IMG/VR virus record: IMGVR_UViG_3300030060_005656
Span: 18,761-82,760 of that record
Source of the DNA: a virus
Strand: one strand, 5' to 3'
DNA length: 64,000 nt
Under the pieces are notes generated by a model. It made no database searches, was not told the DNA's origin, and worked only from the letters and a program-made list of their open reading frames with translations. A program made the position numbers and the translations under genes. Positions 26,448 to 34,813 of this stretch are shown piece after piece (the stretch's first letter is position 1; the number at the start of each line of letters is the position of its first letter).

Positions 26448-26882
26448 TTATTGTGGATTTTGTGCAGCTTGTACTTGTGGTTGTCCTGGACCATTATTAA
26501 TTGGTGGTTGAGCTGGGATTTTACCGTTTATCTGTTGCATAGTTTGGTTCATTTGATTTAACAATAAAGTTAAGTTTTTAACCGTATTATGTAGTTGGTC
26601 GATTCTTTCCTCAAACCTTAGGGTCTTCATAGGTGTATTTTTAAAGTGATTAATTTTACCAATTAACTCTTCGGGTGTTCTAAAATCTCTATTTGGTAAC
26701 CAAATCTCTTCTTGCATTACAATAGTGGGTGTCATCCCGATACCGGTAATCCTAACTAATTCATTCCATTCTTTTTCGTTATCTTTAGCTACTACTTCTT
26801 CGTATTCTAATTCTGCATTATTAAGTTGTTCCTTAATTCTATTACAATAATGACATGTTGGGTTTGTGTATATTTTAAACAT
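26448..26882 (-). CDS. Glutaredoxin with C-terminal helical/proline-rich extension
   Basis: A 144-residue protein. Residues 1-85 are a glutaredoxin fold: the active site is CHYC (C10, C13) in TNPTCHYCNRIKEQL, with cis-proline in MTPTIV. Residues 90-120 form a coiled coil (LHNTVKNLTLLLNQMNQTM) and the tail is Pro/Gln/Asn-rich. Phage glutaredoxins keep ribonucleotide reductase or structural thiols reduced in the cytoplasm. No reductase gene is in the window, and the abundant cysteines of the giant protein are another possible client. The helical tail is unusual for the family. Confidence 0.82.
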   Translation of the reverse strand: MFKIYTNPTCHYCNRIKEQLNNAELEYEEVVAKDNEKEWNELVRITGIGMTPTIVMQEEIWLPNRDFRTPEELIGKINHFKNTPMKTLRFEERIDQLHNTVKNLTLLLNQMNQTMQQINGKIPAQPPINNGPGQPQVQAAQNPQ

Positions 26883-26902
26883 AATTCTTTTTTTTTAAAA
26901 TT

Positions 26903-26910
26903 TATAAATA
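26903..26910 (-). promoter_or_regulatory. TATTTATA late-promoter-like box
   Basis: TATTTATA on the minus strand, 20 bases before the glutaredoxin ATG and directly downstream of the dnaK terminator hairpin, so transcription of the glutaredoxin gene should restart here. Confidence 0.5.
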
Positions 26911-26915
26911 AAAAT

Positions 26916-26947
26916 AATGAAAGGAAACTCTTTTGTTTCCTTTCATT
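26916..26947 (-). terminator. Intrinsic terminator after dnaK
   Basis: A perfect 13-bp stem AATGAAAGGAAAC / GTTTCCTTTCATT with a 6-base loop. On the minus strand it is followed by T-rich sequence, 8 bases after the dnaK stop codon. Confidence 0.8.
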
Positions 26948-26955
26948 TAATTAAT

Positions 26956-28830
26956 TTACTTTACTTCTTCGTATTCTACATCTGTGGCGGATTCTTCAGA
27001 ATTTCCTGTTGTGTCATCTGTCATATCTTGTTCGGTAGATTCATACATCTTAGTACTAATTTCTTGCCAAGTACTGTTTAATTTTTCTGTTAAATCTTCT
27101 ACCCCATCCATATCCTCTTCTTTACAAACTTCTCTAAGTTCTTTAATTGTGTTTTCTAGACGAGATTTATCGGTGTCTTCTAATTTATCCCCAAATTCCT
27201 TAATTTGTTTTTCGGTTTGGAACATCAGTGAGTCGGCCTCGTTTAACTTTTGAATTTTTTCTAGTTTTTTTGTATCTGCTTCTGAATTTGCCTCGGCTTC
27301 TTTTCTCATTCTCTCTATTTCATCGTCAGATAGACTACTTCCAGACTCAATCTTAATATTTTGTTGTTTACCAGTACCTTTATCTACAGCCTTAACATCT
27401 ATAATACCATTTGCGTCGATATCAAAAGTAACCTCTACTTGTGGAATACCTCTTGGTGATGGTGGTATGTCTGTTAGTTGGAATTTACCTAAAGTTCTAT
27501 TGTCAGTGGCCATTGGTCTTTCACCTTGTAAGACATGAATGTCAACAGCTGGTTGGTTATCTACCGCTGTAGAGAAAACTTGTGATTTGGAGGTTGGGAT
27601 TGTTGTGTTTGCATCTATTAATTTAGTCATTACCTGCCCCATAGTTTCAATACCTAAAGATAGTGGTGTTACATCTAATAATAAAACATCATTTACGTCA
27701 CCCGCTAAAACACCACCTTGAATGGCTGCTCCCATCGCTACAACTTCATCCGGATTAACCCCTTTAGATGGTTTTTTATTAAATAATTTTTCTACAGCTT
27801 CCTGTACTGCTGGAATTCTAGTAGAACCCCCCACTAATAAAATTTCATCGATATCTGAAGCTTTTAATTTTGCATCTTTTAAAGCTTTTCTACAGGGTGT
27901 TAAACTTTTTTTAACTAAATCACTAACCATAGACTCAAATTTTGCTCTAGATAAATTACGTACCAAATGTTTTGGTCCGGTATTGTCAGCTGTTATATAT
28001 GGTAAATTAATTTCCGTTGTATTTGAGTTTGATAGTTCTACTTTTGCTTTTTCTGCAGCCTCTCTAAGTCTTTGTAGTGCAGATGGGTCTTTAGATAGGT
28101 CCATACCATTTTCACTATTAAACTCATCTAATAACCACTCAATTATTTTTTCATCAAAATTATCTCCACCTAAGTGAGTATCACCGTTAGTAGATTTTAC
28201 TTCAAACACACCGTCACCAAGTTCTAAGATTGACACGTCGAATGTACCACCACCTAGGTCATAAACAGCAACTGTCATATCTTTATTTTGTTTATCCATA
28301 CCATAAGCTAATGCAGCAGCGGTAGGTTCATTTATAATTCTAAGCACTTCAAGACCCGCAATTTCTCCAGCTTCTTTTGTTGCTTTTCTTTGTTCGTCAT
28401 TAAAATAAGCTGGTACTGTTATTACAGCTTGGGTTACTTTTTCACCAAGATAGTCTTCGGCTGTCTTTTTTAGGTTTTGTAGTACTACTGCTGAAATTTC
28501 TTGTGGTACATACTTTTTATCATTCACGTCTATAGTTACAACACCTTTTGTTCCTTTAACTACTGAGTAAGGCATTTTTTTTGCTTCCTTACTAATTTCA
28601 CTAAATTTACTACCAATAAATCTTTTTACAGAATAAATAGTATTTTTAGGATTTGTAACTGCTTGTCTTTTTGCTGGGTCACCCACACTACGGTCACCAT
28701 CTTTAAAAGATACAATAGAAGGTGTGGTTCTTTTTCCTTCTGCATTTACAATTATTTCTGGGTTTCCACCCTCTACCACAGAAACACACGAATTCGTTGT
28801 TCCTAAATCAATTCCAATTACTTTTGTCAT
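26956..28830 (-). CDS. dnaK: Hsp70 chaperone DnaK
   Basis: A 624-residue full-length DnaK. The ATPase domain begins [14 protein letters not shown], with [15 protein letters not shown] and [16 protein letters not shown], and the substrate domain with [11 protein letters not shown] and [13 protein letters not shown] follows. The C-terminal lid is complete and ends DVEYEEVK, a bacterial-type (Bacteroidota-like) tail. It folds and refolds proteins in the cytoplasm, normally with DnaJ and GrpE, neither of which is in this window, so host co-chaperones are probably used. A dnaK gene is rare in phages. It is divergent from the ClpC-like gene, sharing a 178-base region with three palindromes, and ends at a strong terminator. 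Confidence 0.97.
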   Translation of the reverse strand: MTKVIGIDLGTTNSCVSVVEGGNPEIIVNAEGKRTTPSIVSFKDGDRSVGDPAKRQAVTNPKNTIYSVKRFIGSKFSEISKEAKKMPYSVVKGTKGVVTIDVNDKKYVPQEISAVVLQNLKKTAEDYLGEKVTQAVITVPAYFNDEQRKATKEAGEIAGLEVLRIINEPTAAALAYGMDKQNKDMTVAVYDLGGGTFDVSILELGDGVFEVKSTNGDTHLGGDNFDEKIIEWLLDEFNSENGMDLSKDPSALQRLREAAEKAKVELSNSNTTEINLPYITADNTGPKHLVRNLSRAKFESMVSDLVKKSLTPCRKALKDAKLKASDIDEILLVGGSTRIPAVQEAVEKLFNKKPSKGVNPDEVVAMGAAIQGGVLAGDVNDVLLLDVTPLSLGIETMGQVMTKLIDANTTIPTSKSQVFSTAVDNQPAVDIHVLQGERPMATDNRTLGKFQLTDIPPSPRGIPQVEVTFDIDANGIIDVKAVDKGTGKQQNIKIESGSSLSDDEIERMRKEAEANSEADTKKLEKIQKLNEADSLMFQTEKQIKEFGDKLEDTDKSRLENTIKELREVCKEEDMDGVEDLTEKLNSTWQEISTKMYESTEQDMTDDTTGNSEESATDVEYEEVK

Positions 28831-28887
28831 TTTTAATTAATTTTCTTTTTTTTATTTGTTTATGAAATTATTTTCATTAGTTTTGTA

Positions 28888-28961
28888 GTACAATTACTGT
28901 ACCAAAAGTAATAAATAATAAGTAAGATGTCAAACCTGACATAACTAATGACATTTTGTCA
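28888..28961. promoter_or_regulatory. Three palindromes in the dnaK-clp divergent region
   Basis: Three inverted repeats between the divergent chaperone genes: GTACA-ATTAC-TGTAC (28888-28902), TGTCA-AACC-TGACA (28928-28941) and TGACA-TTT-TGTCA (28949-28961). The last two use the same TGTCA/TGACA half-sites, like operator pairs for a dimeric regulator. They differ from the classic CIRCE operator. No regulator gene is adjacent. Confidence 0.5.
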
Positions 28962-28965
28962 GTGG

Positions 28966-28995
28966 TTGATTCTTATAAGAAATATAGTAAATTTA
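28966..28995 (+). promoter_or_regulatory. Host-type promoter for the ClpC-like gene
   Basis: TTG (28966-28968), a 19-base spacer and TAAATTTA (28988-28995), close to the Bacteroidota consensus TTTG-N19-TAnnTTTG with one mismatch at the last base. It lies 13 bases before the ATG at 29009 and just downstream of the TGTCA palindromes. Confidence 0.5.
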
Positions 28996-29008
28996 AATAA
29001 AAAAGAAT

Positions 29009-31045
29009 ATGATAGATTTTAGTGCGGACTCCGAAATGGAAGAAATTAGTGGGAAAGAGGAACCTACACAATCAAATAGTGAAAGTGGTACACCAATACT
29101 AGACAATTTTTCACGTGATTTGACTGCTCTTGCAGCAAAAAATAGATTAGACCCAGTTATAGGTAGGGATGATGAAGTTAAAAGAATAGTGCAAATTCTT
29201 GCAAGACGTAAAAAAAATAACCCAGTTCTTATAGGTGAACCGGGTGCGGGAAAAACTTCCGTAGTTGAGATGTTAGCGACAATGATTCATAAAGGTCAGT
29301 GTCCTAGAAAATTATTAAATAAAAGAATAGTTCTTTTAGAACTTTCTTCATTGGTTGCGGGTACCAAATATCGTGGTCAGTTTGAGGAGAGGATGAAAGC
29401 TATCATAGATGAGTTAAGAGAAAATAAGGATGTTATTATTTTTATAGATGAAATTCATACTGTGGTTGGTACTGGAAATTCTTCTGGGAATTTGGATGCT
29501 GCTAACATTTTTAAACCACCTTTAGCTAGAGGTGAAGTACAGTGTATTGGTGCAACAACAATGGATGAGTACCGTGAAAAAATTGAAAAAGATGGGGCCT
29601 TAGAAAGAAGATTTCAAAAAGTAACTATAGAACCACCTACACTTAACGAAACTATTGAGATTTTAGAGAATATTAAGCATGTTTATGAGGACCATCATAA
29701 TGTTATATATGATAAAAATTGTGTTGAGTTATGTGTTAAATTAGCGGATAGATATATAAGTGATAGAGCTTTTCCAGATAAAGCTATAGACATTATGGAT
29801 GAGGTCGGTTCGATGGTACAAATAGATGTTAAAACACCAAAATCTTTAGAGAAATTAAAAAATGAAATTGGTATATTAAAAAAGGAAAAGATTGATGTTG
29901 TTAAATCACAAGACTACGAAAAAGCTGCTGACTTAAGGGATAAGGAACGTAAATTAACAACTAAATTAAAGACCTTAACTCAGAATTGGGAGGAAAAACA
30001 ATCTTTACATAAAATTCCTGTCACAGTAGAGAATATAATGTCGGTGGTTTCTAAAATAACAAAAATTCCTTTAAGTAGAATGAATCAAAATGAAAAAAAG
30101 AATCTTCTTAATTTAGATAAACATTTAAAAAAGAGTGTTGTTGGTCAAGATAAAGCGATTGACACTATTGTAAAATCTGTAAGAAGAAATTCTGTCGGGA
30201 TTAAGGAGTTAGATAAACCTATTGGTTCTTTTATTTGTTTGGGACCTACTGGTGTTGGTAAAACTCATTTGGCAAAAAAATTAGCTGAACTAATGTTTGG
30301 TTCGGAAGAATCAATGATTAGAGTCGACATGTCCGAATACCAAGAAAAACATTCTGTATCAAGGTTAATAGGTTCTCCTCCAGGTTATGTTGGTTATAAT
30401 GAAGGTGGTCAATTCACAGAAAAAGTTAGACAAAACCCATATTCTTTAATTCTTTTTGATGAGATAGAAAAGGGTCATCGTGAAATATTTAATATTTTAT
30501 TACAAATTTTAGATGATGGTTATGTGACTGATGCTTCTGGAAGAAAAATAAATTTTAAAAATACCTTAATAATGATGACCTCAAACATAGGTGTTAAAAA
30601 CTCACAAGATTTTAGTAATAGTTTAGGATTCACAACCAAAGCCTCTCAACAAACTGATAAAGAAAGAGTTAGAACAATAATCTCCAAATCTCTTAAAAAT
30701 ACTTTTAACCCTGAATTCCTTAATAGGTTAGATGATATTATTATTTTTGAGACTTTAGGTAAAGAGAGTATTAAGAAAATTGTTAAAATTGAGTTGTCGC
30801 ATTTAACATCTAGATTAGTAGAAAAGGGTTATACAATTAAGTTTGGCCCTTCTATTGTTGACCATATATGTAAGATTGGTTATGATGAAAAATTTGGAGC
30901 TAGACCATTAAAAAGGTCGATACAATCAGAAGTAGAAGATTTTATTGCAGCTCAAATACTTAAGAGTGATGTTACCGAAGGGAAAGTTTATAGTATGAGT
31001 TATAATAAAACGACAGAAAAATTTAAATTGATTGAGAAACAATAG
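29009..31045 (+). CDS. ClpC/ClpA-like AAA+ unfoldase lacking the N-domain
   Basis: A 678-residue Hsp100 ATPase with two AAA+ modules. D1 has Walker A GEPGAGKT (about 76-83) and Walker B IIFIDEIHT; D2 has GPTGVGKTH (about 411-419) and SLILFDEIEK. A short UVR-like insertion (DYEKAADLRDKERKL) between them is typical of ClpC. The tripeptide LGF (about 539-541), in the position of the ClpP-docking loop, is retained, so it should hand substrates to ClpP. The usual N-terminal repeat domain for adaptors is replaced by about 30 acidic residues. No clpP is in the window, so host ClpP is the likely partner. It is divergent from dnaK. Confidence 0.93.
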   Translation: MIDFSADSEMEEISGKEEPTQSNSESGTPILDNFSRDLTALAAKNRLDPVIGRDDEVKRIVQILARRKKNNPVLIGEPGAGKTSVVEMLATMIHKGQCPRKLLNKRIVLLELSSLVAGTKYRGQFEERMKAIIDELRENKDVIIFIDEIHTVVGTGNSSGNLDAANIFKPPLARGEVQCIGATTMDEYREKIEKDGALERRFQKVTIEPPTLNETIEILENIKHVYEDHHNVIYDKNCVELCVKLADRYISDRAFPDKAIDIMDEVGSMVQIDVKTPKSLEKLKNEIGILKKEKIDVVKSQDYEKAADLRDKERKLTTKLKTLTQNWEEKQSLHKIPVTVENIMSVVSKITKIPLSRMNQNEKKNLLNLDKHLKKSVVGQDKAIDTIVKSVRRNSVGIKELDKPIGSFICLGPTGVGKTHLAKKLAELMFGSEESMIRVDMSEYQEKHSVSRLIGSPPGYVGYNEGGQFTEKVRQNPYSLILFDEIEKGHREIFNILLQILDDGYVTDASGRKINFKNTLIMMTSNIGVKNSQDFSNSLGFTTKASQQTDKERVRTIISKSLKNTFNPEFLNRLDDIIIFETLGKESIKKIVKIELSHLTSRLVEKGYTIKFGPSIVDHICKIGYDEKFGARPLKRSIQSEVEDFIAAQILKSDVTEGKVYSMSYNKTTEKFKLIEKQ

Positions 31046-31053
31046 TGTATGGA

Positions 31054-31061
31054 TATTTATA
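31054..31061 (+). promoter_or_regulatory. TATTTATA box 4 bases before the ATG
   Basis: TATTTATA in the context GGATATTTATAGG with exactly 4 bases to the ATG at 31066, right after the stop of the ClpC-like gene. Confidence 0.52.
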
Positions 31062-31065
31062 GGCC

Positions 31066-32166
31066 ATGAAACTGATAATAACAAAAAAACAATCTAGACG
31101 ATTAATTAAAGAAGCTTTAGGTGTACCAAAATCTATAGAATTTTGGGTGGATACATTTTCTGATGTAGTAAATGATGGTTTGTTAATGTTATTATCTTCT
31201 GATGATAAAGAAGTTTTTTTTACTGGAGATGATGTACAACAAAAAGCAGTTTCTAGAGGGTGGAATAGTTCCAATGATAAATTTTTAGACTTCCCATTAG
31301 CTGAACCTCAGTTAAATCTAAAATTAGTAGTAGTACCTGATGAAAATATAAATACTGGTGACGATTACATAGACGCTGCCTCTTTTGATACTAGTGAAAT
31401 TAATTTGGTTGACGCTACTTTTGATGATGGTAAGACCTTCCCTTTAGTTGTTGGTGGTATCATCAATATGGAAATTAATATCCCTAAGTCTTCATATGAA
31501 AATGGTTCTTTTATTGAACTTTATAATTCTGAAATCAAACCTTATGCAGAATCTATTTTGTTTCACGAACTAACCCATGTTTATGAATTTTACAAAAGAA
31601 TATTAAGTAATTCGGCAAAACCCAATTTCGAACAGGTCGCTAATTTAACTCAGATGTTAAATAAGATGGGTGCTGTGGATGATTGGGACGAATTAATGTT
31701 CATGATTTACCTACATTTAAGTTTTGAACTTAACGCTAGGATATCTGAAGTTTATGGCTTACTAAGAAATAAAAATATTAATTCCAAGGAAGAGTTTATA
31801 GAGTTTTTAAAGACTTCTAGGGCTTTTTCTTACGCTAAAAGACTTAATAACTTTAGTGCTGAAAAGTTTTTTGATGACTTCGAACTTTCTCAGGAAACTA
31901 TAGATAGAGTTAGAGAATACGATGGTAAAAAAACACCAATAGATGAGATAAAGAATGTGGTATTAGACCAACTAATTCAAAATTGGTCTGTGACATATGA
32001 AGATTTCCTAAAAGATTTTTCTGCTGATGAAACTATAAAGATACCTAACTTACCCACTAAAGTATTATCCTCACCTCAGAACTTCCTAAAATTTTGGGAG
32101 AAACGGTTCAATAAAGCAGGTCACGATTCTTTAAGAAAAATTTCACGTTTATATTCGGCCATCTAA
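31066..32166 (+). CDS. HExxH protein with capsid-targeting-like leader
   Basis: A 366-residue protein of unknown family. The N-terminus (MKLIITKKQSRRLIKEAL) has the short basic/hydrophobic leader seen on many proteins here and ends in I-K-E-A (14-17), a prohead-protease-type site. HELTH at residues 167-171, in SILFHELTHVYEFY, is a zinc-metallopeptidase H-E-x-x-H motif. A later LSFELNARISEVYG supplies an acidic residue that could be the third ligand. The fold is otherwise unrecognised. Its own TATTTATA box makes it a late gene. Together these suggest a head-packaged peptidase, which is inference. Confidence 0.65.
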   Translation: MKLIITKKQSRRLIKEALGVPKSIEFWVDTFSDVVNDGLLMLLSSDDKEVFFTGDDVQQKAVSRGWNSSNDKFLDFPLAEPQLNLKLVVVPDENINTGDDYIDAASFDTSEINLVDATFDDGKTFPLVVGGIINMEINIPKSSYENGSFIELYNSEIKPYAESILFHELTHVYEFYKRILSNSAKPNFEQVANLTQMLNKMGAVDDWDELMFMIYLHLSFELNARISEVYGLLRNKNINSKEEFIEFLKTSRAFSYAKRLNNFSAEKFFDDFELSQETIDRVREYDGKKTPIDEIKNVVLDQLIQNWSVTYEDFLKDFSADETIKIPNLPTKVLSSPQNFLKFWEKRFNKAGHDSLRKISRLYSAI

Positions 32167-32177
32167 TATTTTTTTCT

Positions 32178-32185
32178 TATCTTTG
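32178..32185 (+). promoter_or_regulatory. Host-type -7 box, 4 bases before the ATG
   Basis: TATCTTTG, an exact TAnnTTTG match, followed by TAGT and the ATG at 32190. The identical 15-base string TATCTTTGTAGTATG recurs at 43730. The -33 element is poor (TTCGG region). Confidence 0.6.
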
Positions 32186-32189
32186 TAGT

Positions 32190-32690
32190 ATGAATTTAGA
32201 AAAAGTAAGAAATACCGCAATTAGATTAATGAGAGAACATGGTCTCACTGACTACACATTTAAATGGGACAAAGCTGTTAGAAGATTTGGTTCTTGTAAT
32301 GGTAGAACAAAAGTTATAACACTTTCTAGACCTATGACCCAACACGAAACTAATGAAAGAAGAGTTATGAATACTATACTTCATGAAATTGCTCATGGGT
32401 TAGATTATAAAAATAGAGGGTACTCTAATCATGACTCTGAATGGAAAAGGGTGGCTAGGTCTATTGGTTGTAGTGGTGAAAGATGTAGTAGTGGGTCCGG
32501 TGTTGACAAGTCTCAATTTATGAAATGGGTGGCTACTTGCCCTAATTGTGAAAGAGAAGTTTATTATGCAAGAAAAACAAAAGTAGAGAAAGCGTGTGGT
32601 AGTTGTTGTAAAAAATATAATAACAACAAATACACATCAAAGTATAAGTTTAACTGGGAATTAAATCCCAAAGTTGTAAAATATAGATAA
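32190..32690 (+). CDS. SprT-like zinc metalloprotein
   Basis: A 166-residue SprT-family protein. The active site is HEIAH (65-69) in NTILHEIAHGLDY, with the third histidine in YSNHDSEWK (H81) and a C-terminal zinc ribbon (C117-P-N-C120 and C136-G-S-C139). Relatives include SPRTN/Spartan, which cuts DNA-protein crosslinks; phage versions are common but uncharacterised. It is expressed from a host-type promoter that implies early, leaderless transcription. Its stop overlaps the next start (TAATG), so the downstream gene is translationally coupled. Confidence 0.88.
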   Translation: MNLEKVRNTAIRLMREHGLTDYTFKWDKAVRRFGSCNGRTKVITLSRPMTQHETNERRVMNTILHEIAHGLDYKNRGYSNHDSEWKRVARSIGCSGERCSSGSGVDKSQFMKWVATCPNCEREVYYARKTKVEKACGSCCKKYNNNKYTSKYKFNWELNPKVVKYR

Positions 32691-33220
32691 TGGAAAGACT
32701 ACAATATAAAATAAAAAATGGACCACGAGTAGAGTCGGTAAATGAATTTACTCTTAATGATAATACAATAGTTGCGATGTTTCAGGGATTTAGAGGTTCT
32801 TATCCTGAATTAGATTTTATTGTGAAGTATAAAGAACCAATAAAAAAATTAAGAACCCCATCTCATACTCACTGGATTGTTGACCTTCTGGTGAAAGCAG
32901 AATTTAATAAAGAAATGGTTAGGGATTTTGTTCAGAAATATCTAGACCTATACGATGTTATGGTTCCTTTTGAGTCTCAAGAAGAACGTAATACATACGA
33001 ACTACAACATGTAGGAGGGTCTCTAACAGACTTTCAGGACCTAGATGGTCGTGGATACCTTAGTGTAGAATTTTTGTCCACAATCATCGAATTATTTATT
33101 CTATGTGAAAAACGTTCAGATGGGGCATTTATGTTTAAAGGTTTATTACAATTAGTAATTGACTTCTGTGATGGTAAGAGAGATTACTATCAAGTAGTGG
33201 GTTACTCTAAAAGAGTTTAA
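32690..33220 (+). CDS. Hypothetical protein coupled to the SprT-like gene
   Basis: A 176-residue soluble protein of unknown family with mixed helix and strand. It has THTHWIVDLLVKAEFN in the first half and a helical ELFILCEKRSDGAFMF in the second. The start is fixed by the TAATG overlap with the SprT-like gene, and the next gene (a peptidase) starts 1 base after its stop. It may therefore act with these two hydrolases. Confidence 0.68.
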   Translation: MERLQYKIKNGPRVESVNEFTLNDNTIVAMFQGFRGSYPELDFIVKYKEPIKKLRTPSHTHWIVDLLVKAEFNKEMVRDFVQKYLDLYDVMVPFESQEERNTYELQHVGGSLTDFQDLDGRGYLSVEFLSTIIELFILCEKRSDGAFMFKGLLQLVIDFCDGKRDYYQVVGYSKRV

Positions 33221-33221
33221 T

Positions 33222-34028
33222 ATGAAAGAAAAATTAAAAGAATTACTATCAATACCAACTAAGACTTGGGAGGAGGAGAGATTAATCAAATATCTTATAG
33301 GTCATTTCGAAGAAAAGGGTTATAAATATGAAAAAGATGATTTAGGTAATCTGTATGTGACAAAAGGGGTTTCCGATTATTATCCTTTAGTTCTTGCACA
33401 CACTGATAGTGTACATGACATTGAGGAGATGGTTGTTAAAGAAGAGTATTTACCTAATTCCCAGGGAGAAAGTAGATTGGCTCTTAAGGCCTACACAAAA
33501 GAAGATGGTTCACCTACAGGTATAGGTGGTGATGATAAAGCTGGAGTTTTTATATGTTTACAATTACTGGAAAAGTTTGATGTGATTAAGGGTTTTTTTC
33601 CAGTTGCTGAAGAGACTGGATGTCACGGAAGTAGAGGTGCTAACGAAGAGTTTTTTAAGGATGTAGGTTACGCAATACAATTTGACTCCACCGAAAATGA
33701 TACCATGTCTCTTTCTTTAATGGGGGTTCAATTGTTTGAACAAAAATCTGAGTTCTTCAATAAAACTCGTAATATAATTTTAGAACATGGTTTTACTGAG
33801 TGGAGACATCACCCATATACTGACACTATGGTTCTTAAAGATAAATTTAATTTTGCCTGTTTAAACTTTGCTGCTGGATATTACAATTACCATACTTCTA
33901 ACGAATATGTTATCGTAGAAGATGTGAGAAATTCTATAAAGTTAGGTGAAAATGTTATAGGTAAGTTAGGTAATTCTTTTTACGAATTTAAATCTACTAA
34001 GAAAGAGTCGGATTTTTGGTTTGACTAA
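33222..34028 (+). CDS. M20-type metallopeptidase, compact (PepT-like)
   Basis: A 268-residue di-zinc peptidase. The metal ligands and catalytic residues of the M20 family are visible: AHTDSVHD (H60, D62), GGDDKAG (D104), EETGCHGSRG (E130, E131), FDSTEND (D155) and YHTSNEY (H224). Tripeptidase T and relatives have about 400 residues because a lid domain of about 110 residues is inserted before the last histidine; here that insert is nearly absent. It probably degrades small peptides in the cytoplasm, perhaps products of Clp proteolysis. Its end overlaps the convergent gene by 32 bases. Confidence 0.85.
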   Translation: MKEKLKELLSIPTKTWEEERLIKYLIGHFEEKGYKYEKDDLGNLYVTKGVSDYYPLVLAHTDSVHDIEEMVVKEEYLPNSQGESRLALKAYTKEDGSPTGIGGDDKAGVFICLQLLEKFDVIKGFFPVAEETGCHGSRGANEEFFKDVGYAIQFDSTENDTMSLSLMGVQLFEQKSEFFNKTRNIILEHGFTEWRHHPYTDTMVLKDKFNFACLNFAAGYYNYHTSNEYVIVEDVRNSIKLGENVIGKLGNSFYEFKSTKKESDFWFD

Positions 34029-34536
34029 CAATCCCTTCTATCCATTCTGCAACAGGTTTATAAACAAAGGTATTCTCATCACCTAATATATTTGTAAAGT
34101 CTTCGTACTCAACAAAACCCTTTTCTGCATTAGCTCTAAAGTCTATTTCTGGGTATAAACCTAATTTTCGTAAATCAGCTATTATATCTGCAAGTATACC
34201 AGATAACCAAACACTCATAAAGTTATAATCACTCATCTGACTAACTTTTCTTTCTAGTGGTTCCCCCCAATTTTTGTCTAAATAATTTAAAAGATAAAAA
34301 TCCATTTTTTCCTGACTCATACCTTCAGTTAATTTTTCTTCTTTTAAAAGGTCATCTAAAAGTGTAATTGTGTGCGGGTTCCAATCACTATCTTTATTGA
34401 CAAAGTGTAAAACAGTAGCTACCTTACCATTAACTTCTAATATGTTAGAAATATTTTTAATTTGGTTTAAAGTATCACCTTCTGAGTTTTCAATAATACT
34501 ATTAACTCTATTTAGTAAGTGTTTAGTAGTGGTCAT
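33997..34536 (-). CDS. Hypothetical protein
   Basis: A 179-residue, mostly helical acidic protein (LLNRVNSIIENSEGDTL; FMSVWLSGILADIIADLRKL) without a recognised family. The N-terminal segment has an I-I-E-N at 14-17, weakly like the [ILV]-x-E sites of other proteins here. It runs against the peptidase gene and overlaps its last 32 bases antisense, with no terminator between them. A TATTTATA box lies 11 bases upstream, back to back with a host-type promoter for the opposite strand. Confidence 0.65.
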   Translation of the reverse strand: MTTTKHLLNRVNSIIENSEGDTLNQIKNISNILEVNGKVATVLHFVNKDSDWNPHTITLLDDLLKEEKLTEGMSQEKMDFYLLNYLDKNWGEPLERKVSQMSDYNFMSVWLSGILADIIADLRKLGLYPEIDFRANAEKGFVEYEDFTNILGDENTFVYKPVAEWIEGIVSQTKNPTLS

Positions 34537-34547
34537 TTATTTTTTAT

Positions 34548-34555
34548 TATAAATA
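34548..34555 (-). promoter_or_regulatory. TATTTATA late-promoter-like box
   Basis: TATTTATA on the minus strand, 11 bases before the ATG at 34536. It abuts the -33 element of the divergent host-type promoter. Confidence 0.48.
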
Positions 34556-34556
34556 T

Positions 34557-34587
34557 TTTGATTATTAGAATAAGATACTTATATTTG
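34557..34587 (+). promoter_or_regulatory. Perfect Bacteroidota-type promoter (TTTG-N19-TATATTTG)
   Basis: TTTG at 34557-34560, a 19-base spacer and TATATTTG at 34580-34587: an exact match to the housekeeping consensus. It should drive the 65-residue gene at 34613 and probably the tmRNA behind it. Confidence 0.72.
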
Positions 34588-34612
34588 TAGAGAATTTAAA
34601 TAATAAATAGAT

Positions 34613-34810
34613 ATGCCAAAATCAAGAAATAGAAAAAACCATAAGAAAAAGGTTGCAGCACGTAATATGAAGTTAAAAGGTGAAGCTAAAAAAATGCAGG
34701 AGACTTTAGAAGCTGTACAAGAAGCTTATATTAAAAAAATGGCTGAAGACGCTAAAAATAAACCACAAGAAGATAGTGGTGAGGTACCTTTTACTTTCGG
34801 TAATAAATAA
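34613..34810 (+). CDS. Small basic protein upstream of the tmRNA
   Basis: A 65-residue protein with a very basic N-terminus (MPKSRNRKNHKKKVAARN), a central charged helix (EAKKMQETLEAVQEAYIKKM) and an acidic end. Small proteins with this SRNRK-HKKK start occur in other T4-type marine phages as far as I recall, but have no assigned role. RNA or DNA binding is plausible. It stops 3 bases before the tmRNA begins, so both should be cut from one transcript. Confidence 0.68.
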   Translation: MPKSRNRKNHKKKVAARNMKLKGEAKKMQETLEAVQEAYIKKMAEDAKNKPQEDSGEVPFTFGNK

Positions 34811-34813
34811 TAT

